From Reyranella sp. (GTDB lineage: Bacteria; Pseudomonadota; Alphaproteobacteria; Reyranellales; Reyranellaceae), in the NCBI RefSeq assembly GCF_004297265.1, contig NZ_SCUT01000027.1, positions 1 to 64,000 on the forward strand: a stretch of 64,000 nt of DNA, written 5' to 3'. Within the stretch, counting starts at the first letter, position 1; each line of letters starts with the position of its first letter. The notes beneath the pieces are model-generated. The model did not search any database. It saw only the letters and a program-made list of their open reading frames with translations, and was not told the DNA's origin. Positions 12,529-21,065 of the stretch are shown here, piece by piece. Both the position numbers and the translations under genes were made by a program.

Positions 12529-13788
12529 ATGAACGAACTCTGGCACGTCTATCTGTCTGCCTGGCCCACGGTCTGGGTCATGGACACCGCCCGCTACCTC
12601 GTAGCCGCCACGCTGATGGCCACGATCCTCGCCTTGTTCTGGCGTGCCGGGCTGGCCCGCCGCAGGCTGCAGACCCGCGATCCCGCCCGGGGCCAGCGGC
12701 GGCGCGAATTGCTGGCGTCCTTGCGCACGGCCTTCATCTTCTCATTGCTGGGCGCCGTCGTGGCAGTGGGCGACCATCAGGGCTGGATCACGATCTACAA
12801 GGACTTCCGGCAGGCCGGACCGCTCTACCTCGTCCTGTCGCTCGCGCTTATGCTGGTAGTCCACGACGCCTATTTCTACTGGGCGCACCGCGCGATGCAC
12901 CACAGGCGGCTGTTCGGGCTGTTCCATCGCACCCATCATCTGTCGCGGACGCCGACGCCGTGGGCCGCCTATTCATTCGCCGTCCCCGAGGCCGTCGTGC
13001 ATGGCGCCTTCGTCCCGCTCTTCCTGCTCGCCGTGCCAATGCACGGAATCGCCCTGCTGGCCTTCGGCATCGTGCAGATCCTCCGCAACGTCATGGGGCA
13101 TGCCGGCGCCGAGGTTCATCCCGCCGCCTTCGGCCCCGGCCGCTGGCTGGGCTGGAACAACACCACGACCCATCACGACCTGCATCACGAAGCCGGACGC
13201 TACAATTACGGCCTCTACTTCCGCTGGTGGGACAAACTGATGGGCACCGAGCATCCCGACTACCGGCGGAAGTTCGAGGCGATCGTCTCGCCGGCTGCGG
13301 GAAGCACAGCGCGGGGCAGAGCGGCGCGCATGCTCGCGCGGGCGCTTGCCTGTATCCTGGCCGGAGGATTTGCCTTGGGTGCCGACCCAGTCCGCGCCGA
13401 CGACGGCCCGGTGGGGCGTTGGGTGACACCCGGCGCGGCGGCCATCGTCGAGATCGTCCCCTGCAGCGACGCACCGGGCCTGTGCGGCACCGTCCGCTGG
13501 CTGTGGGACAGCCTGGACGACAAGGGCCGGCCGCGCCTCGATACCCAGAATGGTGACGCTTCCCTGCGCACGCGGCCCGTCGTCGGTCTGTCGATCCTGT
13601 CCGGGCTCGCCCGCACCCCTGGCGGCGTCTGGGAGGGGCGCATCTACAATCCCGAGGACGGCCAGACCTATCGTGCGACGCTGCGTCGGCCGACCGTCGA
13701 CACGCTGACGATCGAAGGCTGCGTTCTGTTCATCTGCCAGAAGCAGGTATGGCGCAGCGCGGCGGCGCTGGCCGCCGTGCTGAAGTGA
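12529..13788 (+). CDS. Sterol desaturase/fatty acid hydroxylase fused to DUF2147
   Basis: 419 residues from ATG 12529, which is preceded by GGAGGGG. Residues about 1-260 are an ERG3-type membrane di-iron hydroxylase: several helices and the histidine clusters HDAYFYWAHRAMHH, HRTHH and HHDLHHE. After a further hydrophobic, signal-like stretch (MLARALACILAGGFALGA, from 13330) comes a DUF2147 domain: GRWVTPGAAAIVEIVPC, LCGTVRWLWDSLDDKGRPRL and GGVWEGRIYNPEDGQTY. DUF2147 proteins are normally small exported proteins of their own. The frame is uninterrupted, so this is either a true fusion with a periplasmic tail or two genes with an internal start at 13330. Confidence 0.85.
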   Translation: MNELWHVYLSAWPTVWVMDTARYLVAATLMATILALFWRAGLARRRLQTRDPARGQRRRELLASLRTAFIFSLLGAVVAVGDHQGWITIYKDFRQAGPLYLVLSLALMLVVHDAYFYWAHRAMHHRRLFGLFHRTHHLSRTPTPWAAYSFAVPEAVVHGAFVPLFLLAVPMHGIALLAFGIVQILRNVMGHAGAEVHPAAFGPGRWLGWNNTTTHHDLHHEAGRYNYGLYFRWWDKLMGTEHPDYRRKFEAIVSPAAGSTARGRAARMLARALACILAGGFALGADPVRADDGPVGRWVTPGAAAIVEIVPCSDAPGLCGTVRWLWDSLDDKGRPRLDTQNGDASLRTRPVVGLSILSGLARTPGGVWEGRIYNPEDGQTYRATLRRPTVDTLTIEGCVLFICQKQVWRSAAALAAVLK

Positions 13789-13795
13789 CGCCGGG

Positions 13796-14659
13796 TCAGC
13801 GCTCGACGCTGATCGACATCGCGAAGCTCTCGGTGGCGCCCGGCGTGATGGCAATCACGCCGGGCTTGTCGGCCAGCTCGCCGTCGAAGCCTTCGGGACT
13901 GGCATGGCCCTGCCACGGTTCGATGCAGACATAGCCGGCACCCGGTTTGGTCCAGATGCCGAGATGCGGCATGCGCGGGAAGTCGACGCGGACCGCTTCG
14001 CCATAGAGGACGCTGCGGCTCGCCAGCGTATCGAAGACCAGCGCGCCCTCTTCGAACAGGTCGTCGTGCAGCAGGAGGTGACGGGCGCGCACCGGTGTCG
14101 CGAACTGTGCGGCGCTCAGCAGGCCGTCGATCGGCCGGCGGATCGGCGCCGGCTCGTCCCGCTCGAAGACGATCTCGTGGGCCGCACGCGGCTTGCCGTA
14201 GGGCAGCGGCCAGCGCAGCGCCGGGTGGAAGCCGAACGAGACCGGCATGACCACGGCATTGATGTTCGTGACCTCGGCTTCCATGTGCAGCGTGGCGTCT
14301 TCGATCCTGTAGGTGACGTCCAGCCTGAATTCGAAGGGATAGTGGCGCCGCGTCGCCTCGCTCGACTCCAGGCGCCAGGTACAGGACGCGGCGTCGGACC
14401 TGATCAGGGCGAAGGTCGAGGTCCGGGCGAAGCCGTGACGGCCGATTTCGTAGGCTTTCCCGGCGACCTTGAGCCGGTTGCCCTTCACCTCGCCAACGAT
14501 GGGAAACAGGAGTGGCGAGCGACCGTTCCAGACCGCGGGATCGCCGTCCCAGAGGAGATCGGCACCCGCGCGATCCTGCAGACGCACAAGTTCGGCGCCG
14601 ATGGCGGAAATCTCAGCGCTGAGCGCGGTGGTGGAGATCGAGACGGTGGGAAAAGCCAT
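13796..14659 (-). CDS. Aldose 1-epimerase family protein
   Basis: 287 residues of the galactose-mutarotase-like beta-sandwich, closest in pattern to the LacX subgroup: GDPAVWNGRSPLLFPIVGEV, GRHGFAR with the catalytic-type His, SFGFHPALRWPL with the second His, and CIEPWQGHA with the catalytic-type Glu. Likely interconverts alpha and beta anomers of a sugar or sugar phosphate. It ends eight bases from the convergent desaturase fusion. The SulP gene lies upstream on the same strand with a nine-base gap (stop at 14668), so co-transcription is likely. Confidence 0.88.
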   Translation of the reverse strand: MAFPTVSISTTALSAEISAIGAELVRLQDRAGADLLWDGDPAVWNGRSPLLFPIVGEVKGNRLKVAGKAYEIGRHGFARTSTFALIRSDAASCTWRLESSEATRRHYPFEFRLDVTYRIEDATLHMEAEVTNINAVVMPVSFGFHPALRWPLPYGKPRAAHEIVFERDEPAPIRRPIDGLLSAAQFATPVRARHLLLHDDLFEEGALVFDTLASRSVLYGEAVRVDFPRMPHLGIWTKPGAGYVCIEPWQGHASPEGFDGELADKPGVIAITPGATESFAMSISVER

Positions 14660-14667
14660 GCCCCATC

Positions 14668-16332
14668 CTACAGGAGATGGGCCTCGCGCACGGCATGGTC
14701 GATGGAGGGCAGGTAGCGCACCTGGGGCCGGCCGGCACCCGCCCGCAGCAGCAGGTGGCGCACCGACGGCGCGGCGCCGGTGACATAGACGCGCACGCCG
14801 TGACGCAGCGCCTTGCGGCCGATGCCGGCGATGACGTTGGCCGCCGTCGAATCGATGAAAGGCACGGCGCTGAAGTCGATGATGAAGGCCTTGTGCTGGT
14901 CGGCGATGCGGTCGAGCACGGCGCCCACGGTCGAGGCTGTGCCGAAGAAGAAGGCGCCGGACAGCCGGTAGACGATCACCTGCGGGTCGGTCACGAGATC
15001 GGCGGCGAAGGGCGCACGTACCGGCTGCGCCACGATGCCCGCCGTGGCGGTGATGCGCTGGATGAGCAGCATGACGCCCAGGACCGTACCGACCACGATG
15101 CCTTCCGTCAGGTCGCGGAACACGGTGAGGAGGAAGGTCGAGAGCAGCACGACCGCATCGCCGCGCGAGGAGCGCAGCAGGGTCGCGAACTCATGCTTTT
15201 CGGCCATGTTCCAGGCGACCACCGCCAGCACGCCCGCGAGTGCCGCAAGCGGAATATAGGCAGCGAGCGGCGCGGCCAGCAGCATGAACCCCAGCAGGAA
15301 AGTCGAATGGAGCATGCCGGCAACCGGCCCATGCGCACCGGCGCGCACGTTGGTGGCGGTGCGGGCGATCGTGCCGGTGGCGCAGATGCCGCCGAACAGC
15401 GCCGACGCGATGTTGGCCACACCCTGGGCGACCAGCTCGCAGTTCGAGCGGTGGCGGCGGCCCGTCATACCGTCGGCCACCACCGCGGACAGCAGCGACT
15501 CGATGGCGCCCAGCAGCGCGAAGGAGAGCGCATCCGGCAGCACGGCAAGCATCTTCTCCACCGACATGTCGGGCAGGCTGGGTGCGGGCAGCATGGACGG
15601 GATGCCGCCGAAACGGCTGCCGATCGTCTCGACGGGCAGTCCGAGCGCAAAGGTCGCGACCGAAGTCACCACCACGGCGACCAGCATGCCCGGCCAGTGC
15701 GGCCGCAGCTTGCGGAGGCCGAGGATGAGGCCGACGGTCACGACGGCCAGCGCGACGGCCGCCGCGTTCACGGTGCCGGCCGCGCCGGCGAGCACTTCGA
15801 GCTTGGCGGCGAACTCGCCCGGCTCCTTGCCCTGCAGGGTTAGGCCGAACAGGTCCTTGATCTGGCTGGCGAAGATGATGACGGCGATGCCGGTCGTGAA
15901 GCCGACCGTCACCGGATAGGGGATGAACTTGACGAAGGTGCCGAGCCGGAGCGCCCCGGCCGCCACCAGGAAGACGCCGGCGATCAGGGTGGCGAGCAGC
16001 ATGCCTTCGATCCCGTGGCGCGCGACCGTCGCGGCGACCAGCACGATGAAGGCACCGGCGGGGCCGCCGACCTGGTACCGGCTGCCGCCCAGCGCCGAGA
16101 TCAGGAAGCCGCCGACGATCGCCGTGTACAGGCCGCGCTCCGGCGTCGTGCCCGAGGCGATGGCGATGGCCATCGAGAGTGGCAGCGCCACGATCGCCAC
16201 CGTGAGTCCTGCGATGGCATCGGCCCGCAGCCAGGCCAAGCCGTAGCCCTCGCGCAACACCGACACGAGCTTGGGGACGAAGGGGCCGTCGAATCTCGCC
16301 AGGAAGGTCGAGGAAGGGGTACTGAGTGACAT
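14668..16332 (-). CDS. SulP-family inorganic anion transporter with STAS domain
   Basis: 554 residues. About 12 membrane helices carry the SulP hallmarks (ADAIAGLTVAIVALPLSMAIA, RGLYTAIVGGFLISALGGSRYQVGGPAGAFIV) and are followed by a cytoplasmic STAS domain (FIIDFSAVPFIDSTAANVI). Transports sulfate, bicarbonate or dicarboxylates; the substrate is not determinable here. The start ATG at 16332 has an AT-rich upstream region (about 16333-16375) shared with the divergent TRAP operon, and no clear Shine-Dalgarno. Confidence 0.92.
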   Translation of the reverse strand: MSLSTPSSTFLARFDGPFVPKLVSVLREGYGLAWLRADAIAGLTVAIVALPLSMAIAIASGTTPERGLYTAIVGGFLISALGGSRYQVGGPAGAFIVLVAATVARHGIEGMLLATLIAGVFLVAAGALRLGTFVKFIPYPVTVGFTTGIAVIIFASQIKDLFGLTLQGKEPGEFAAKLEVLAGAAGTVNAAAVALAVVTVGLILGLRKLRPHWPGMLVAVVVTSVATFALGLPVETIGSRFGGIPSMLPAPSLPDMSVEKMLAVLPDALSFALLGAIESLLSAVVADGMTGRRHRSNCELVAQGVANIASALFGGICATGTIARTATNVRAGAHGPVAGMLHSTFLLGFMLLAAPLAAYIPLAALAGVLAVVAWNMAEKHEFATLLRSSRGDAVVLLSTFLLTVFRDLTEGIVVGTVLGVMLLIQRITATAGIVAQPVRAPFAADLVTDPQVIVYRLSGAFFFGTASTVGAVLDRIADQHKAFIIDFSAVPFIDSTAANVIAGIGRKALRHGVRVYVTGAAPSVRHLLLRAGAGRPQVRYLPSIDHAVREAHLL

Positions 16333-16427
16333 AATACAATAATTTTATGTGTTATCATGATATCGAATAACGCCGGTCAGCACAACCCGACGCAAGGTCC
16401 GGACCAGGGTTTCCGGAAAGACGGCAT

Positions 16428-16440
16428 GTTGTCTGACAAC
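16428..16440. promoter_or_regulatory. Inverted repeat upstream of TRAP operon
   Basis: GTTGTC-T-GACAAC at 16428-16440 is a perfect 6+1+6 palindrome about 85 bases upstream of the dctP-type gene. Its form fits a GntR-type operator. The 193-base spacer also holds an AT-rich block next to the SulP start. No regulator gene is adjacent. Confidence 0.4.
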
Positions 16441-16525
16441 CCGGTCGCACCCGGCCCGAAACCCATGCATAGTCCGCGCACGGTCCCGGTCGCAGAACCA
16501 AAACAGGGCCTTTGGAGGAAACGAC

Positions 16526-17515
16526 ATGAAGCGCAGACTGCTGATGGGCGGTATCGCCGCCTCGACTCTCGCCGCACCGTTCATTGCCAACGCACAGGCG
16601 CCGCTGACGCTGAACGGCGCCGTGCAGTTCAACGACGACCACGCCTTCAACAAGACTCTCCTCAAGTTCGAGGAGCTGGTGAAGAAGTATTACGGCAAGC
16701 CGATCAACTTCGTGCTCCACCGCAATTCGTCGCTGGGCCTCGAGAAGCAGTATTTCGAGTACATGGCGCAGGGCAAGGCGGTGGACTATGCGGTCGTCTC
16801 GCCGGCCCACATGTCGACCTTCTCGAAGGCTGCGCCGTTCATCGATGCGCCGTTCCTGTTCCGGGACCTCGCGCAATGGAACAAGGTGCTCGACCTCGAT
16901 CTCCTGAAACCTGTGGCCGACGAGGTCGCCCAAAGGGCCCAGGTCATGCTGATCGGCTATGCCGGGGGCGGCGTGCGCAACATCTTCGTCAACAAGCCGG
17001 TGAGCAACCTGGCCGAGATCAAGGGCCTCAAGGTCCGCGTCCAGGGTGCGCCGATCTGGTCCAAGACCTTCGCCGCCGCCGGCATGTCGCCGACCGTCAT
17101 CGCCTACAACGAGGTCTACAACGCCATCCAGAACAACGTCATCTCGGCCGGCGAGAACGAAGCGGCCGGCGTCGAATCGATGAAGTTCTACGAAGTGGCG
17201 CCCAATCTCGCGATGACCGAGCACGCCATCACCATCCGTCCCGTCTGCTTCTCGTCGAAGACCTTCAACGCCCTTCCCAAGGACCTGCAGGACGCCGTCG
17301 TCAAGGCCGGCAAGGAGGCCGGCGCCTACGGTCGCCAGGTCGAGAGCAGCGAGGACGAGCAGAAGCTCGTCGCGCTGGAGAAAGCCGGCAAGCTGAAGCG
17401 CATCCCGTTCAAGGACCGCGCCGAGATGAAGAAGCTTGTCGACCCGGTGATGGCCGCCTACGCCAAGGAGATCGGCGCCGATGGCATCTTCACGCAGATC
17501 GTCGCCACCAACTGA
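16526..17515 (+). CDS. TRAP transporter solute-binding protein (DctP family)
   Basis: 329 residues. A twin-arginine or Sec-type signal (MKRRLLMGGIAASTLAAPF, then IANAQA cleavage) precedes a DctP fold with the conserved LKVRVQGAPIWSKTFAAAG and the downstream PTVIAYNEVYNAIQNNVI. Binds an organic acid in the periplasm for the DctQM carrier encoded next. The ATG is preceded by a strong GGAGG site. A terminator hairpin follows the stop, which should raise receptor output over the membrane subunits. Confidence 0.93.
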   Translation: MKRRLLMGGIAASTLAAPFIANAQAPLTLNGAVQFNDDHAFNKTLLKFEELVKKYYGKPINFVLHRNSSLGLEKQYFEYMAQGKAVDYAVVSPAHMSTFSKAAPFIDAPFLFRDLAQWNKVLDLDLLKPVADEVAQRAQVMLIGYAGGGVRNIFVNKPVSNLAEIKGLKVRVQGAPIWSKTFAAAGMSPTVIAYNEVYNAIQNNVISAGENEAAGVESMKFYEVAPNLAMTEHAITIRPVCFSSKTFNALPKDLQDAVVKAGKEAGAYGRQVESSEDEQKLVALEKAGKLKRIPFKDRAEMKKLVDPVMAAYAKEIGADGIFTQIVATN

Positions 17516-17520
17516 GTTGC

Positions 17521-17556
17521 GCGCGCAGCGGGGCACGTCGCTCCGCTGCGCGTTTT
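17521..17556 (+). terminator. Hairpin with T-run after the TRAP receptor gene
   Basis: CGCGCAGCGG (17522-17531) pairs with CCGCTGCGCG (17543-17552), followed by TTTT. It lies between dctP and dctQ. This position fits partial termination that sets receptor-to-permease stoichiometry. Confidence 0.7.
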
Positions 17557-17593
17557 CCCGGTTCCGCCGGCGCCCTCCCTGAACGGATTCCCG

Positions 17594-18109
17594 ATGCCCT
17601 CCTCTGTCTCTGCGCCGCCCGGCCTGTGGCGCCGGTTCACGGCCGCCTATGCCAAATTCCTGACCGGCCTCCTCGCTTTCTCCGTCGCCGTCATCATCAT
17701 CCCCGTCACCCTGCAGATGATCTCGCGCTACACCGCGCTGATCCCGGCCTATATCTGGACCGAGGAGATGGCGCGCTTCCTGTTCATCTGGATGATCATG
17801 ATCGGCGCCATGATCGGCGTGCGCGAAGCCTCGCACTTCGAAGTCGATGTGTGGCCGACCCTGCCGCGCCGCGGCGAGGCCGCCGTGCGCATCGTCGCTC
17901 GCCTGGGCATCCTGGCCTTCGCCATGGTGTTCCTGATCGGCGGCATCGAGTTCACGCGCTTCGCCTGGTATCGCACCTCCGAGCTGGCCGACCTGCCGCT
18001 CTGGATGATCCACATCGCCTGGCCAGCGGCCGCCGTGACCTGGATCGTTTTCCTGGGCGAGCAATTCTACGACGAGACGCGCATCCTGTTCGGCGGGAGC
18101 GCGACATGA
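17594..18109 (+). CDS. TRAP transporter small permease (DctQ family)
   Basis: 171 residues with four membrane helices and the DctQ pattern around IPAYIWTEEMARFLFIWMIM and GAMIGVREASHFEVDV. It forms the small integral-membrane subunit that pairs with DctM. Its stop overlaps the next start (ATGA), a translational coupling typical of dctQM. Confidence 0.92.
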   Translation: MPSSVSAPPGLWRRFTAAYAKFLTGLLAFSVAVIIIPVTLQMISRYTALIPAYIWTEEMARFLFIWMIMIGAMIGVREASHFEVDVWPTLPRRGEAAVRIVARLGILAFAMVFLIGGIEFTRFAWYRTSELADLPLWMIHIAWPAAAVTWIVFLGEQFYDETRILFGGSAT

Positions 18110-19425
18110 CGGGGGCGCTCTTCTCCGCCGGCGAGGCGGCCTCGATCCTGTTCGGCTGTTTCTTCGTCCTGCTGATTCTGCGCGTGCCGGTGGCCTTTGC
18201 GCTCGGCCTTGCCTGCCTGCCGCTCTTCTATCTCGAGCCACGCCTCGGGACGATGATGCTCGCGCAGGAAACCTTCAACGCCTACAACTCCTTCATCCTG
18301 CTGGCCGTGCCATTCTTCCTGCTGACGGCGAACCTGATGAGCGTCGGCGGCATCACCGACCGGCTGGTAGCGCTGTCGCGCGCCATCGTCGGCAGCTTCC
18401 CCGGCTCGCTGGCCCAGATCAACGTCGTGCTCTCGGTCTTCTTCGCCGGCATCTCCGGTTCTTCGACCGCCGATGCCGCCAGCCAGAGCAAGATCTTCAT
18501 CGATGCCCAGACGCGCGAGGGCTACGACCTCTCCTTCTCGGTCGCCATCACCGCGGTCTCCGCCGTGCTGGCGGTGGTCATTCCGCCCTCGATCCTCATG
18601 ATCGTGTGGGGCGGCCTGATCTCGACCTCGATCGGCGCGCTCTATCTCGCGGGCGTCGTGCCCGGCCTGCTGATCGCCGGCGCCCAGATGGCCACGGTGC
18701 ACGTCTATGCCGTGAAGCGCGGCTATCCGACCTATCCGCGCGGGACCTTCCGCCAGCTCCTACGCTCGATCTGGGTCTCGATCCCGGCCCTGATGACACC
18801 GGTCATCATCGTCGGCGGCATCCTGGCGGGCTGGTTCACGGCGACCGAGTCGGCCTGCGTGGCCGTGCTCTACTCGGCCGTGCTGTCGATCGTGGTCTAT
18901 CGCGAGATGGGGCCGAAGGAGCTCTACAAGGCGCTGGTCGATACGGGCAAGCTCGCCTCCGTGGCGCTGTTCTGCATCGGCACCGCCTCGGCCTTCGGCT
19001 GGCTGCTGGCCTATTACAGGATCCCACAGGAACTGCTGGCCAACGTCACGACCTGGGGCATGGGCCCGATCGGCGTCGGCTTCTTCATCGCCCTCGTGTT
19101 CCTGGTGGTGGGCTGCTTCCTCGACGCCATTCCCGCGATCATCATCGTCGGCACGGTGCTCGAGCCGCTCGCCAGGTCGGTCTCGATGGATCCGGTGCAC
19201 TTCGCCATCGTCTCGATCGTGGCCCTGGCCTTCGGGCTGGTGACACCGCCCTACGGACTCTGCCTCATGATCTCCTGCGCCGTCGCGGGCGTTCCCTTGC
19301 GCTTCGCGCTGAAGGACACGCTGATCATGCTGGTGCCGATGATCGTGGTGCTGGCGGCGATGATCGTGTGGCCCGACATTGCCCTCTTCCTGCCCCGGCT
19401 GATCGCGCCGGATCTGCTGAAGTAG
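18106..19425 (+). CDS. TRAP transporter large permease (DctM family)
   Basis: 439 residues with about 12 membrane helices and family motifs: AVPFFLLTANLMSVGGITDR, FFAGISGSSTADAASQSKIF and VVIPPSILMIVWG. It is the ion-coupled carrier of the TRAP system. A much longer in-frame open frame extends upstream through dctP and dctQ, but it is a high-GC shadow; the ATG at 18106 overlapping the dctQ stop is the real start. Confidence 0.94.
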   Translation: MTGALFSAGEAASILFGCFFVLLILRVPVAFALGLACLPLFYLEPRLGTMMLAQETFNAYNSFILLAVPFFLLTANLMSVGGITDRLVALSRAIVGSFPGSLAQINVVLSVFFAGISGSSTADAASQSKIFIDAQTREGYDLSFSVAITAVSAVLAVVIPPSILMIVWGGLISTSIGALYLAGVVPGLLIAGAQMATVHVYAVKRGYPTYPRGTFRQLLRSIWVSIPALMTPVIIVGGILAGWFTATESACVAVLYSAVLSIVVYREMGPKELYKALVDTGKLASVALFCIGTASAFGWLLAYYRIPQELLANVTTWGMGPIGVGFFIALVFLVVGCFLDAIPAIIIVGTVLEPLARSVSMDPVHFAIVSIVALAFGLVTPPYGLCLMISCAVAGVPLRFALKDTLIMLVPMIVVLAAMIVWPDIALFLPRLIAPDLLK

Positions 19426-19435
19426 CCGGGCGCCC

Positions 19436-20995
19436 TCACGGCATGTTGCGCACGCGGTCCCAGACGGCGGTAAAGTTCGGTGCCTTGTCGGGACGGCAGG
19501 GCAGCGCGCGCTTGGGGTTCGGATCCTCGATGAAGACGTCGCGCAGACGAGCGGCGCAGGCGTCCTGCACGACGACGCCGTGGCCCTGCGCCCGGAAGAC
19601 GACGTTGCGCGAGGCGGACAAGGTCTTCGCGGCCTCGCGCGCCCAGGCGGGTGGCGTCAGCCAGTCGTAGCCGCCGCTCAGCAGCAGGGTCGGCACGTCG
19701 GACTTCACCGGTTGCCGCTCCGTGGCCGGCGCCGGCGTGACCCGCCAGACCGGACAGAAGGTCGGCGACTTGCTCGACTTGGCGTTCAGCCCGTAGACCC
19801 CGTTGTTTTCGATCGCCTTGCGCCGGGCCGTCCGGTCGACCATCGGCCATGTCTCGCGGCATTCGACGCTGTTGTAGAGACCGTCGAACTGCTGGGCGTT
19901 CTGTTCGAGCAGCCCGCCGTCGTTGGTCTCGAGATCCTCGGCGTAGAGCTTGAGCAGCCGCAAGTCACCGCGCTGCACCGCCGCCACCGTCTCGGGAATT
20001 GCGGCGACCTCGCCCTCGCGCATCATATTCAGCAGCACCATCATCACCTGGGTGCCATCGAGCTGCACCGGATGCGGACCGTCCTCCAGGGTGAGCGCGA
20101 GTTCGATCGGCGTGCGCTCCGCCGCCTCGATCAGGCCCTCGAGGGTCGCACGCAGCGCCGGATGGCGTTCGCGGCACACGGCATCGGCGGCGCAGTCGGC
20201 ATAGAGCTGCTCGAAGGCGCGGCGGACGATGGCCGGCTCGTTCTGCTCGCCGTTGACCTGCGGCGGATAGACTCCGTCGAGAACCGCCGCGCGCACGAGG
20301 TCTGGATGCCGGCGCATCACCTCGAGCGCCCACCGGGTGCCGTAGGAGACGCCGTAGATATTGATCTTGCTCTGGCCCAGCGCCGCCGCGAGATCGGCCA
20401 CGTCGTCGGCCAGCGCCGGCGTCGTGTACATGCCGAGATCGATCTTGCGGCGTTCCAGCCCGGCCCGGCACCGCGACAGGATCTCCCGCTCCTGCTGCTC
20501 GGTGACGGCGCGGCGGCGCGCCTTTCCCGGGTCCGAGCTGCGCGTGTCGAAGCAGTCGAGGTTGGGGTTCGATCCGCCGGCGCCGCGCTGGCTCAGGATG
20601 ACGACGTCGCGTCGCCGGCGGATGGCGGCCGTCTCGTTCCACCAGTCGCCTTCGCTCAGCGCATCCGCCCCCGGCGTCGAGGCCACCAGCGGCGAATCGC
20701 CGGGCCCACCCGAGAGGTAGATCATCGGCTCGACACCGGCGGTGCGCTTGGCCTTGAGGATCGCCACCTTCAGCTTGATCTCGCGGCCCTGCGGCTGCTC
20801 GCGGTTCTCCAGCACCGTCAGGACGTAGCATTCGACCCGGTCGCCGCGTGGCGGCTTGAAGCTGCAGCGCTCGCGGTCCAGTCGCGGCGTCGCCCCGGCG
20901 CTTCCTGCCAAAACCGTCAGGAATGCTGCCAAGCCGCACAGGAACCCCAGTCGCACCATGGACATCTTCTGCCACATCGAAGCTTGTGACGGCAT
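19436..20995 (-). CDS. Exported alpha/beta hydrolase (proteinase/TAP-like)
   Basis: 519 residues. The signal peptide region is MVRLGFLCGLAAFLTVLAGS, with AGA cleavage. A proline-iminopeptidase/SlpD-like fold follows: YLSGGPGDSPL (oxyanion region), nucleophile elbow GVSYGTR (Ser), a C-terminal TAP-like block with SGGYDWLTPPAWA (Asp) and AQGHGVVVQDACA (His). Probably a periplasmic aminopeptidase or esterase. Several ATGs (20995, 20977, 20965, 20959) could serve; the later ones give a more typical signal peptide. It converges on dctM and diverges from the MFS gene. Confidence 0.88.
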   Translation of the reverse strand: MPSQASMWQKMSMVRLGFLCGLAAFLTVLAGSAGATPRLDRERCSFKPPRGDRVECYVLTVLENREQPQGREIKLKVAILKAKRTAGVEPMIYLSGGPGDSPLVASTPGADALSEGDWWNETAAIRRRRDVVILSQRGAGGSNPNLDCFDTRSSDPGKARRRAVTEQQEREILSRCRAGLERRKIDLGMYTTPALADDVADLAAALGQSKINIYGVSYGTRWALEVMRRHPDLVRAAVLDGVYPPQVNGEQNEPAIVRRAFEQLYADCAADAVCRERHPALRATLEGLIEAAERTPIELALTLEDGPHPVQLDGTQVMMVLLNMMREGEVAAIPETVAAVQRGDLRLLKLYAEDLETNDGGLLEQNAQQFDGLYNSVECRETWPMVDRTARRKAIENNGVYGLNAKSSKSPTFCPVWRVTPAPATERQPVKSDVPTLLLSGGYDWLTPPAWAREAAKTLSASRNVVFRAQGHGVVVQDACAARLRDVFIEDPNPKRALPCRPDKAPNFTAVWDRVRNMP

Positions 20996-21065
20996 GAAGT
21001 AATTCTATGGAAACCATAAGGCAGGACATCTTGCCAGTTCGGGCATGCCGCCTCAGGTTGCGGCC

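Noticed and set aside
16357-18105. Open frame in phase with dctM through dctP and dctQ
   Set aside because: It overlaps two confident TRAP genes in another frame, and its translation lacks any domain before the ATG at 18106.
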